A DNA stretch of 64,000 bases from Gammaproteobacteria bacterium (lineage in GTDB: Bacteria; Pseudomonadota; Gammaproteobacteria; Pseudomonadales; Azotimanducaceae), in assembly GCA_026706935.1 (NCBI GenBank), contig JAPOXV010000018.1, positions 682,001-746,000 on the forward strand, written 5' to 3'. Below, one piece after another: positions 35,047-42,828 of the stretch. The notes under the pieces are model-generated. The model worked only from the letters and a program-made list of their open reading frames with translations. It was not told where the DNA came from and searched no databases. Made by a program: the position numbers and the translations under genes. The stretch's first letter is position 1; every line of letters begins with the position of its first letter.

Positions 35047-35803
35047 CTACCGACCGAGAACGGATCTCCTCTCCGGTAGAAACATCCTTGTAACTGGGGC
35101 GAGTGATGGCATCGGTCGAGTCGCCGCTAAGACCTACGCCCAGTATGGAGCAACCGTGCTCCTACTTGGTCGCGATCAAAAGAAACTCGAGACCGTCAAC
35201 GATGAGATCACCTCCGCTACCGATACATCGCCGTTGATCATCCCGTTCGACTTAGCGAAACTTCACGCACAGTCTGAAGCCGAACTTTCGGGATCCCTTC
35301 AGGACGCCATCGAACAACTCGACGGCATTCTTCACAATGCTTCGCTATTAGGATCGAAGCTGCCCGTGGCTCACTACCCTTCGAACGAGTGGGAAACGGT
35401 GATGCACGTCAATGTAAACGCGGCGTTCCTACTCACCAAAGCGCTCCTACCGGCGCTTGAGCGATCCTCAGATGCATCAGTGATTTTCACGTCTTCGGGA
35501 GTCGGTCGCAAAGGTCGCGCGTACTGGGGCGCTTACGCCGTATCGAAATTTGCAACGGAAGGAATGATGGAGGTGCTCGCTGACGAGTTGAGCGACACGA
35601 ATATACGGGTAAATTCGCTCAATCCGGGTGGGACGCGCACGACGATGCGCGCGCGAGCATATCCCGCGGAGGATCCGATGACCTTACCAACACCGGACGA
35701 GCATATGCCACTCTATCTATACCTTGTCGGACCGGATTCAAAAGGCGTCAACGGACAGAAATTTGATGCGTCTTCTTGGCGTGGCCCTTCAGTCCAACGC
35801 TAG
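35039..35803 (+). CDS. yciK: YciK-like short-chain dehydrogenase
   Basis: 254 residues, TTG start overlapping ubiG by 8 nt. Rossmann loop TGASDGIGRVAA, LHNASLLG in place of NNAG, active-site Ser in IFTSSGVGRKGRAYWGAY and Tyr-x-x-x-Lys in YAVSK. The order, length and GRKGRAYWG motif match the YciK oxidoreductases that follow ubiG in gammaproteobacteria; their substrate is not known. It converges on rluB with a 4-nt overlap of the coding ends. Confidence 0.88.
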   Translation: MSNYRPRTDLLSGRNILVTGASDGIGRVAAKTYAQYGATVLLLGRDQKKLETVNDEITSATDTSPLIIPFDLAKLHAQSEAELSGSLQDAIEQLDGILHNASLLGSKLPVAHYPSNEWETVMHVNVNAAFLLTKALLPALERSSDASVIFTSSGVGRKGRAYWGAYAVSKFATEGMMEVLADELSDTNIRVNSLNPGGTRTTMRARAYPAEDPMTLPTPDEHMPLYLYLVGPDSKGVNGQKFDASSWRGPSVQR

Positions 35804-36660
35804 CTTCTATACCAGCGAGGCAACGTTAGATTCGGATAAGGGATCAGTACGGATCGATTCGTATTAGTTGGCTTTGAATCTCCGCGTGATCGTGCGCGCA
35901 TCGACAACCCAAGCATCTCGCACACGGCGTTTACTTCGTCCGTATGAATCTCGACAACGCGACCAGCGGGTACAAAATTCGGCGCGATAAACGGTCCAAA
36001 CCGTACACGTTTCAGGCGCGATACCATCACGCCTTGACTCTCGAATAACAATCGCACTTCCCTATTTCGACCTTCCATAAGGCACACGTGGTACCAATGA
36101 TTGCTTCCACGCCCGTCGTAGTATTGGATATCGCTAAACCGACAGGTGACACCATTAATTTCGATCCCACGAGTAAGTCGCTCTAAGGTCTGGTCGTCCA
36201 GCAATGCGCGTACCCTCACCGCATATTCGCGATCAAGGTTTGTGCTTGGATGCATGAGTTTGTTCGCCAGTTCACCGTTGTTCGTGAACAGCAAAAGTCC
36301 TGTCGTCGCTACGTCGAGACGACCTACTGAAATCCATCGACCCGACTTGATCGAAGGTAACTGAGCAAAAACCGTTCGACGGTCCGTCACAGATTTTCGA
36401 GTTACCTCGACTCCTGCCTCTTTATTCATAAGAAGCATGCGTGGACCAGAATGCGCGCGTCGTGTAACCAGCTTCCCATCAAGTTCAACGCGTTGCGCAG
36501 ACGAAACACGATCACCAAGTGTGGCAGTTTCACCGTCTACTTTGATTCGACCAGCTTCAATCCACTTTTCGATCGTTCGCCGCGAACCTAAACCGGCATC
36601 GGCGAGTGCTTTCTGCAGCTTGATCGTCGGAGCTGTCGAATCGTCTGTCTTACCAGCCAT
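35800..36660 (-). CDS. rluB: 23S rRNA pseudouridine(2605) synthase
   Basis: Converts U2605 of 23S rRNA to pseudouridine. 286 residues. N-terminal S4 RNA-binding domain (LQKALADAGLGSRRTIEKWI), then the RsuA/RluB catalytic domain with the nucleophile Asp in GRLDVATTGLLLFTN and EGRNREVRLLFES. A basic tail of about 30 residues follows the core. The gene order trpS-scpA-scpB-rluB supports RluB over RluE or RluF. Confidence 0.92.
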   Translation of the reverse strand: MAGKTDDSTAPTIKLQKALADAGLGSRRTIEKWIEAGRIKVDGETATLGDRVSSAQRVELDGKLVTRRAHSGPRMLLMNKEAGVEVTRKSVTDRRTVFAQLPSIKSGRWISVGRLDVATTGLLLFTNNGELANKLMHPSTNLDREYAVRVRALLDDQTLERLTRGIEINGVTCRFSDIQYYDGRGSNHWYHVCLMEGRNREVRLLFESQGVMVSRLKRVRFGPFIAPNFVPAGRVVEIHTDEVNAVCEMLGLSMRARSRGDSKPTNTNRSVLIPYPNLTLPRWYRS

Positions 36661-36702
36661 ATATGCGTGCTGGGATACCTAGGACCGGAAGGTTAGCGCT
36701 TG

Positions 36703-37299
36703 CTAGCTTTCAGTTGACACGATGCGAGGAGGTTCTAGGTTCTCCTCCTTGACGCGCAATGATTCCCCATCGGCCAATGGCGGCAAATCGCCAATCGAAC
36801 GAAGATTGAAGTAATCGAGAAATGCACGGGTGGTGCCATACAAGATCGGTAGTCCAGGAACTTGCTTACGGCCGAGTTCACGAACCCACCCCCGTTCTTG
36901 AAGCCGCCGAAGAATATTGCCGCTCGTAGTTACTCCGCGTACATCATCGATCTCGCCTCGCGTAATCGGTTGTTGATACGCGATCATCGCAAGAGTTTCG
37001 AGCAGAGCTCGCGAGTATCTTGGCGGATTACGTCGCCACAACTTATGGACCCACTCGCTGTGTGCCTCGTCAACTTGCAATCGAAATCCTGAGGCAACTT
37101 GGACCAACTCAATGCCACGCGCTTCGCAGTCCATTTCAAGCTCGTTTATAGCTGCGAGAAGCAGTTCGCGAAATGTGCGTGGGTCGTCGTATTCCTGTTC
37201 GAAAACGTTCATCAATGCGGCGATATTTAACGGTTCATCCGCTGCGAATAGCAACGTTTCCACAATGCGTTTGACTTCAGTCAACGTTAGATCAGCCAA
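36703..37299 (-). CDS. scpB: Segregation and condensation protein B
   Basis: Winged-helix kleisin-interacting protein of the SMC-ScpAB condensin. 198 residues. VKRIVETLLFAADEPLNIAALMN begins the first winged helix; ALLETLAMIAYQQPITRGEIDDVRGV is the family signature. TTG start with GGAGG 8-9 nt upstream; 8-nt overlap with scpA. Confidence 0.93.
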   Translation of the reverse strand: MADLTLTEVKRIVETLLFAADEPLNIAALMNVFEQEYDDPRTFRELLLAAINELEMDCEARGIELVQVASGFRLQVDEAHSEWVHKLWRRNPPRYSRALLETLAMIAYQQPITRGEIDDVRGVTTSGNILRRLQERGWVRELGRKQVPGLPILYGTTRAFLDYFNLRSIGDLPPLADGESLRVKEENLEPPRIVSTES

Positions 37300-38140
37300 C
37301 GCTATCCGCCTCCGTTAGTCCTACAAAGATCGGTGCGAATGGCTGTTGCTGCGTCAACCGCACCAAGCTACTTTTCATTAACTCAAGAATCGCAAGAAAG
37401 GACGCGATGAGCGAGACTTTACCCTCACTCACGTCAAACAGTCTATCGAACGGCACGAACTCGTCAGACTTCTCCAGTTTGCCGATGATGTCTGTCATCC
37501 TCTCCCGTACCGAAATCGTTGCACGCGTAATGCGGTGTCGCTGATACAACTTCGAGCGCTCGATCACATCTGCAAATGCAACCATGAGGTCCTTTAACTC
37601 TATCTCTGGCTGAACCTCTGGAGCAAAGGATTGTGCGAGAGGGCCATGGACGACGTGAACTTCACGATCGACCCGCGGTATCGCGTCGAGACGTTCTGAC
37701 GCATTCTTTAGCCGCTCGTATTCTTGTAATCGACGCCGTAGATCTGCCTTCGGATTCGACTCTTCTTCATCAACATTTTCGAGCTGAGGGAGTAACGCTC
37801 TGGATTTGATGACCATCAGCGTTGCCGCAATCACCAGATATTCACCAGCTAGCTGTAATCGAAGCGTTGACATCAACTCGATGTACTGCATGTATTGATC
37901 GGCGATGTCCGCCAGTCGAATCTCAAGAATATTGAAGTTTTGCTTTCGAATGAGATAGAGCAACAGATCCAGGGGACCTTCGAAAGACTCTAGCATCACG
38001 ATCATCGCATCAGGCGGTATATGCAAGTCGCTTGGGAGTTCGTCCAAGTCTTCATCGCCAACGCGAACTTGGTACGAACTCTCCGTATTCACCTCTAACG
38101 ACAGCTCAGCCGTCGCATGCTCCGTCGAATCGTCAGCCAT
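37292..38140 (-). CDS. scpA: Segregation and condensation protein A (kleisin)
   Basis: Bridges the SMC heads in chromosome condensation. 282 residues. FEGPLDLLLYLIRKQNFNILEI (about residues 53-74) is the ScpA N-terminal signature, LAGEYLVIAATLMVIKSRALLP follows, and the C-terminal winged helix reads VSLIASFLAILELMKSSLVRL. An acidic N-terminal tail of about 45 residues precedes the core. It overlaps trpS and scpB by 8 nt each. Confidence 0.94.
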   Translation of the reverse strand: MADDSTEHATAELSLEVNTESSYQVRVGDEDLDELPSDLHIPPDAMIVMLESFEGPLDLLLYLIRKQNFNILEIRLADIADQYMQYIELMSTLRLQLAGEYLVIAATLMVIKSRALLPQLENVDEEESNPKADLRRRLQEYERLKNASERLDAIPRVDREVHVVHGPLAQSFAPEVQPEIELKDLMVAFADVIERSKLYQRHRITRATISVRERMTDIIGKLEKSDEFVPFDRLFDVSEGKVSLIASFLAILELMKSSLVRLTQQQPFAPIFVGLTEADSVG

Positions 38141-39356
38141 TCGAAATACCTATCGCTGCTCTCACTTCTGTCATGGTTTCCTTCGCGATTACGCGCGCTT
38201 TCTCTGAGCCCTCATGCAGAATCTGGCGTACTTTGTCGGTCGATTCCGCGTACTCAGACGCTCTCTCTCGAAAAATCGTCTGTTCCACGCTTATCTTGTC
38301 GATGAGCGGTTGCTTGCACTCGCGACATCCAATCGACGCCGTACGACACCCATTAGCTGCCCATTCGCGTTGATCTTCATCCAAGTAGATCTCGTGCCAG
38401 GTAAACACTGGGCACTTTTCTGGATCACCCGGATCCTTGAGTCGCACGCGAGCTGGGTCGGTCTGCATTCGACTGACTTTTTTCTCAATGACGTCCGGTT
38501 CATCGCGCAGCTGAACCGTGTTGCCGTACGACTTCGACATTTTTCGCCCGTCAAGCCCAACAACCAGCGGAGTCTTCGTAGCGAGCGAGCGTGGCTCGGG
38601 AAGAATCACTCGACCGGTCCCACGTAGATATCCCTCAAGCACCTCAGAGTCGCGACGCGACATTGAAGTACTTGAAGCCAATAGTGCTAACCCTTCCTCT
38701 AACGACTCTGAACTCCCACCTTCTCGATAGCCACGATGATGCTCTAGAAAATCTCGCTTGAACGTGTATCCTTGATCCTCAAGAAGACCCATTACTTTTT
38801 CATCGAAATCACCACTCCGACCGTATATCTCGTTGAAGCGACGAGCGATTTCACGGCACATCTCTACATGCGCGTCTTGATCCATGCCGACAGGGACGCT
38901 TTCTGCTCGATACATGAGAATATCGGCCGCCTGAAGTACCGGATAGCCAAGAAACCCATAGGTCGCCAAGTCCTTGTCCTGCAGGGTATTGATGATGTCC
39001 TTGTACGTCGGGACGCGCTCGACCCAAGGCAGTGGTGTGATCATCGAGAGAAAAAGATGAAGTTCTGCATGCTCGGGCACTTTGCTCTGCATGAAGATCG
39101 TGCATTGGTCAGGCGATAGCCCAGCCCCAAGCCAGTCGACAACCATTTCCATCGAGTAAGTCTCGATCGTATGGGTTTCGTCGTATGCGGTCGTGAGCGC
39201 ATGCCAGTCGGCAACAAAGAAATAGCAGTCGTATTGCGACTGCAGGTCTACCCAGTTTTTTAATGCGCCGTGATAGTTCCCCAAGTGCATAAAGCCAGTG
39301 GGTCGCATACCTGATAGGACTCTATCTGGACGTTTGGCTTGGTTTGCTTCTTCCAT
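38133..39356 (-). CDS. trpS: Tryptophanyl-tRNA synthetase
   Basis: Class I aminoacyl-tRNA synthetase charging tRNA-Trp. 407 residues, longer than the E. coli 334. The HIGH-like motif is GFMHLGNYHGAL, the KMSKS loop is GRKMSKSYGN, and GYPVLQAADILMY is the tryptophan-site segment. The extra length is an insertion at about residues 185-255 between NEIYG and the region before KMSKS, rich in Ser and Arg; similar long forms occur in pseudomonads. First gene of trpS-scpA-scpB(-rluB). Confidence 0.94.
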   Translation of the reverse strand: MEEANQAKRPDRVLSGMRPTGFMHLGNYHGALKNWVDLQSQYDCYFFVADWHALTTAYDETHTIETYSMEMVVDWLGAGLSPDQCTIFMQSKVPEHAELHLFLSMITPLPWVERVPTYKDIINTLQDKDLATYGFLGYPVLQAADILMYRAESVPVGMDQDAHVEMCREIARRFNEIYGRSGDFDEKVMGLLEDQGYTFKRDFLEHHRGYREGGSSESLEEGLALLASSTSMSRRDSEVLEGYLRGTGRVILPEPRSLATKTPLVVGLDGRKMSKSYGNTVQLRDEPDVIEKKVSRMQTDPARVRLKDPGDPEKCPVFTWHEIYLDEDQREWAANGCRTASIGCRECKQPLIDKISVEQTIFRERASEYAESTDKVRQILHEGSEKARVIAKETMTEVRAAIGISNG

Positions 39357-39428
39357 GAATTAAGGCTACGTTAGGTTTACGGGAACTCGCCGGAGCCTCG
39401 TCAAGCCGTATTGTTAGCTTGGGTTAGT

Positions 39429-39451
39429 GACGAATTGTAGGGTAATTCGTC
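39429..39451. repeat. 8-bp inverted repeat between ung and trpS
   Basis: GACGAATT and AATTCGTC are perfect arms around a 7-nt loop, 27 nt after the ung stop and 73 nt before the trpS ATG. No T-tract follows on the minus strand; it may be an ung-side terminator or a trpS operator. Confidence 0.4.
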
Positions 39452-39478
39452 TTAGACTCCAGTGAGGATTAAGGTCGG

Positions 39479-40192
39479 TTAAGCGTCCGTACGACGCCAA
39501 TCGATCTCCTCAATGCCGTGACCGCGCAGATAGTTGTTTGCACTACTGAAATGCCGACACCCGAAGAAGCCGTTTCGTGCCGAAAATGGGGAAGGATGAG
39601 CAGCTGTTAGGACGCAGTGCCGATCACGAGAAACGCGCGCACCTTTCTCTTTCGCGTAGTTACCCCACAAGAGGAAGACGACATGCTCTCGAATTTCATC
39701 AATAACCTCGACGACTCGGTCGGTGAACTGTTCCCAGCCCTTATTCTGGTGGGAACCGCTCTTTCCTTCAAGTACAGTGAGTGTGGCATTAAGTAACAAC
39801 ACACCTTGGGCTGCCCAACCTAATAGGCTTCCATTGAGTGGTTCGAAAGGAGCATCCGAATCCGAATTCTCTCGTAAATCGTCCGCCACTTCCTGGAAGA
39901 TATTTATTAACGAAGGCGGTTGCTTAACACCCGGCGGTACGCTAAAACACAATCCGTGCGCCTGACCTTGAAAGATATACGGGTCTTGTCCGATGATCAC
40001 CACTTTGACATCGGGCAAAGGACAGCTATCGAGTGCATTGAAGATGAGCTTGGATGGCGGAAAGATGCGCTTCCCCGCACTCCGCTCCGAGAGTAGGAAC
40101 TCACGTAGCTGAACCATGTAGTCGGACTCGAACTCGCTCTGGAGCACTTCTTTCCATGAGTCGTGCAGAACAACTCGGTCGACCGCACTCAT
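39479..40192 (-). CDS. ung: Uracil-DNA glycosylase, family 1
   Basis: Removes uracil from DNA in base-excision repair. 237 residues. Catalytic water-activating Asp70 in GQDPY, GVLLLNATLTV uracil-binding Asn135, and the DNA-intercalating loop AHPSPFSARNGFFGCRHFS with His199. Odd: after GQDPY the near-invariant His is Ile73 and the next two residues are Phe-Gln (GQDPYIFQGQAHG) instead of HGP. All other motifs are intact. It begins 5 nt after the lysS stop, so it is co-transcribed with lysS and prfB. Confidence 0.94.
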   Translation of the reverse strand: MSAVDRVVLHDSWKEVLQSEFESDYMVQLREFLLSERSAGKRIFPPSKLIFNALDSCPLPDVKVVIIGQDPYIFQGQAHGLCFSVPPGVKQPPSLINIFQEVADDLRENSDSDAPFEPLNGSLLGWAAQGVLLLNATLTVLEGKSGSHQNKGWEQFTDRVVEVIDEIREHVVFLLWGNYAKEKGARVSRDRHCVLTAAHPSPFSARNGFFGCRHFSSANNYLRGHGIEEIDWRRTDA

Positions 40193-40197
40193 GGTCT

Positions 40198-41679
40198 CTA
40201 CGCTCGATCTCGCAACTGGGGAAACAACATTACGTCGCGAATAGCATGCTTGTCCGTCAGCAACATGACGAGACGATCGATACCGATTCCTTCACCTGCC
40301 GTTGGCGGCATCCCATACTCAAGCGCAGTCAAGAAATCTTCGTCGATACTCATCGCTTCTTCATCACCGGCACTCTTCAGTGAGGCCTGGTGTTCGAAAC
40401 GTGCACGTTGATCTTCTGGATCGTTCAGTTCCGAAAATCCGTTCGCGATTTCACGACCCGCGACGAAATACTCAAAGCGATCGGTGAAGTCGGGATCAGA
40501 CTTATTCCGCATCGCCAGCGGCGAGATCGACGCCGGATACTGCGTCACAAACGTTGGTTGCTCGAGTTTGTGTTCCACGCGCGCCTCAAACAGCTCATTC
40601 AAGATCGCACCGGCATCCATGCTCTTAGCAACGTGGACCTCAAGCTCTGCGGCGAGTTTACGAACGTGATCTTCGTCGCGAAGCGCAGTCGGATTTTCAT
40701 CAAGTTCTGCGGCGACCGCGTCCAACATGGTGACTCGGTGTGCGGGTTCCGTGAAATCCAACTCAAGCTCGCCAAATGACACACTTCCTTGCCCAAGTGC
40801 ATCGTTCACAACTCTAAGCATGAATTCATCCGTGAGGTCCATCATGTCCTCGAAGGTCGCGTAACTCTCGTAAAACTCAAGCATCGTGAATTCGGGGCTA
40901 TGACGTGTCGAGAGACCCTCATTCCGAAAGTTCCGGTTAATCTCGAAAACTCGCTCTACACCGCCAACTACAAGACGTTTGAGATAGAGTTCCGGCGCGA
41001 TTCGGAGATAGAGAGTTCTAGAGAGTGCGTTGTGATGCGTCGTGAACGGTTTCGCGCTTGCACCGCCCGGTATCGGATGCAGCATGGGCGTTTCAACTTC
41101 CCAATAATCGCGCTCGTGGAAGAACTCGCGAATCGACGATAGCACCCTACTCCGCGTCTCAAATACGTGTCGGGACTCCTGATCAACGATCAAATCGACG
41201 TAACGTCGGCGGTATTTGAATTCCTGATCCGCGATGCCGTGGAACTTTTCCGGTAATGGCTGGAGTGATTTCACAAGTAATTGCACGATCTTCGCCTCGA
41301 TCGTCAGCTCGCCTCGATTCGTCTTCATGACGACACCTTTGACAAAGACGATGTCACCAACATCCGTCAGGTGTTTGAAATCGTCATAGGCTTTCTCGCC
41401 TACGCCGTCAGAACGAACGTAGATTTGGATACGATGACCCGTCTCATACAACGTCGCGAAGCTCGCCTTACCCATGTCTCTGCGAAGAACGATTCGACCT
41501 CCAATCGAGACCTCAACCGCTTGTTCCGCAAGCTCCTCTTTGGTCAGGTCGTCGTAGTTATCGTGCAGTAACGAGGCATGATGCGTTGGTTTGACGTCGT
41601 TCGGGAAGTCAAATCCCCCTTCACGCAAACTCGCTAATTTGCTACGACGAACTTCGAACTCGTTTCTTTCTTCGCTCAA
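40198..41679 (-). CDS. lysS: Lysyl-tRNA synthetase, class II
   Basis: Charges tRNA-Lys. 493 residues. N-terminal OB-fold anticodon domain (VSIGGRIVLRRDMGKASFATL), class II motif 2 around FRNEGLSTRHSPEFTMLEFY, and motif 3 GEGIGIDRLVMLLTD near the C-terminus. The start is TTG, overlapping the prfB TGA (TTGA). The prfB-lysS pairing is the same as in E. coli. Confidence 0.95.
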   Translation of the reverse strand: MSEERNEFEVRRSKLASLREGGFDFPNDVKPTHHASLLHDNYDDLTKEELAEQAVEVSIGGRIVLRRDMGKASFATLYETGHRIQIYVRSDGVGEKAYDDFKHLTDVGDIVFVKGVVMKTNRGELTIEAKIVQLLVKSLQPLPEKFHGIADQEFKYRRRYVDLIVDQESRHVFETRSRVLSSIREFFHERDYWEVETPMLHPIPGGASAKPFTTHHNALSRTLYLRIAPELYLKRLVVGGVERVFEINRNFRNEGLSTRHSPEFTMLEFYESYATFEDMMDLTDEFMLRVVNDALGQGSVSFGELELDFTEPAHRVTMLDAVAAELDENPTALRDEDHVRKLAAELEVHVAKSMDAGAILNELFEARVEHKLEQPTFVTQYPASISPLAMRNKSDPDFTDRFEYFVAGREIANGFSELNDPEDQRARFEHQASLKSAGDEEAMSIDEDFLTALEYGMPPTAGEGIGIDRLVMLLTDKHAIRDVMLFPQLRDRA

Positions 41680-42774
41680 ACGTCCGCCTTCAAGTTCGCT
41701 GACATAAATTCATCAAGATCACCGTTCAAGACGCGCGTTGGATCGGAGATCTCCGTATTTGTCCGTAGATCCTTGACGCGAGATTGGTCCAGCACGTAAG
41801 ATCTAATCTGACTGCCGAATCCGATATTAGCTTTGGCGGATTCGAGCTCTTGCTTAGCCGCATCGCGTTCCTGAATAGCCAAATCGTAAAGTCTTGCTCG
41901 CAGTTGTTTCCACGCCTGCTCGCGGTTCTGATGTTGCGATCGCTCCGACTGGCACTGTACCACCGTGTTGGTTGGAATATGGGTTAGCCTAATCGCTGAA
42001 TCAGTCGTATTCACGTGTTGACCACCAGCGCCACTTGCACGATAGGTGTCCGTTCGCACGTCAGATGGGTCAATTTCAATCTCGATCGTATCGTCTACTT
42101 CAGCATACACGTAAATGGACGCGAACGATGTATGTCGACGATGACCCGAATCAAACGGTGAATTCCTGACCAAACGATGTACGCCAGTTTCTGTTCGGAG
42201 CCATCCATATGCGTATTCACCTGCGACATATAGCGTGGCACTTCGGATTCCTGCGATGTCACCGGGACTAGCTTCTCGCACTTGATAGTCGAACTGTCGC
42301 TTCTCGCACCACTTGATGTACATTCGTAGCAGCATGTTCGCCCAGTCCTGAGCTTCCGTGCCACCCTCTCCGAACTGAATGTCGATAAACGCGTTGCTCG
42401 CATCGGTTTCTCCGTCAAACATGCGTTGAAACTCGAGCTCGCCAAGTTGCCTTTCGGTCGCATCGAATTCAACAGCAAGTTCGTCTAGTGCCTCTTGATC
42501 GGATTCCTCTGCCGCGAGTTCGAGATAGTCGGACGCATCGGACAACGCTTGACGGAGTTGGAGAACGTTCCCTACCGTCCGGTCTAGTCGTGACCGTTCC
42601 TGAGAAAGCTCTTTGATTTTCTCTTGATTCTCCCATGTCTCCGGGAGAGAGAGCTCGCGATCTACTTCCTCCAGTCGATCATTTTTCGCATCGACGTCAA
42701 AGAGAGTCCTTTAGCAGTGCAAAGCGGGACTCAAACGACTTGAGTTGGTCGCGCAACGAAGTGATTTCTGCCAT
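41676..42774 (-). CDS. prfB: Peptide chain release factor 2, with programmed +1 frameshift
   Basis: Terminates translation at UGA and UAA. The gene has two frames: ATG 42774 opens 25 codons ending CTT TGA (TGA at 42699-42697); a +1 shift at CTTTGAC enters the frame that runs to the stop at 41676, giving 365 residues, the same as E. coli RF2. The second frame alone shows only 289 residues from a later ATG. Codon-recognition SPF lies in RNSPFDSGHRRHTS and the peptidyl-hydrolysis GGQ in ASGAGGQHVNTTDS. Expression is expected to be autoregulated by RF2 supply. TTGA overlap with lysS. Confidence 0.96.
42696..42711 (-). promoter_or_regulatory. prfB +1 frameshift signal
   Basis: On the minus strand AAGGAC-TCT-CTT-TGA-C: slippery CTT followed by in-frame TGA and C, with a Shine-Dalgarno-like AAGGA placed three nucleotides before CTT. 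The E. coli site has AGGGGG in the same place, so the stimulator here looks weaker. Confidence 0.9.
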
Positions 42775-42789
42775 GACATACGTCTCTTA

Positions 42790-42826
42790 AAACAAAAAAG
42801 CCACGGTTGCTTTCGCAAGACCGGGC
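42790..42826 (-). terminator. Intrinsic terminator between recJ and prfB
   Basis: Minus strand: GCC-CGG, TTGC-GAAA-GCAA and CCG-GGC form a hairpin with small bulges and a stable GAAA tetraloop, followed by TTTTTTGTTTT. It begins 3 nt after the recJ stop and ends 15 nt before the prfB ATG. Confidence 0.8.
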
Positions 42827-42828
42827 AA

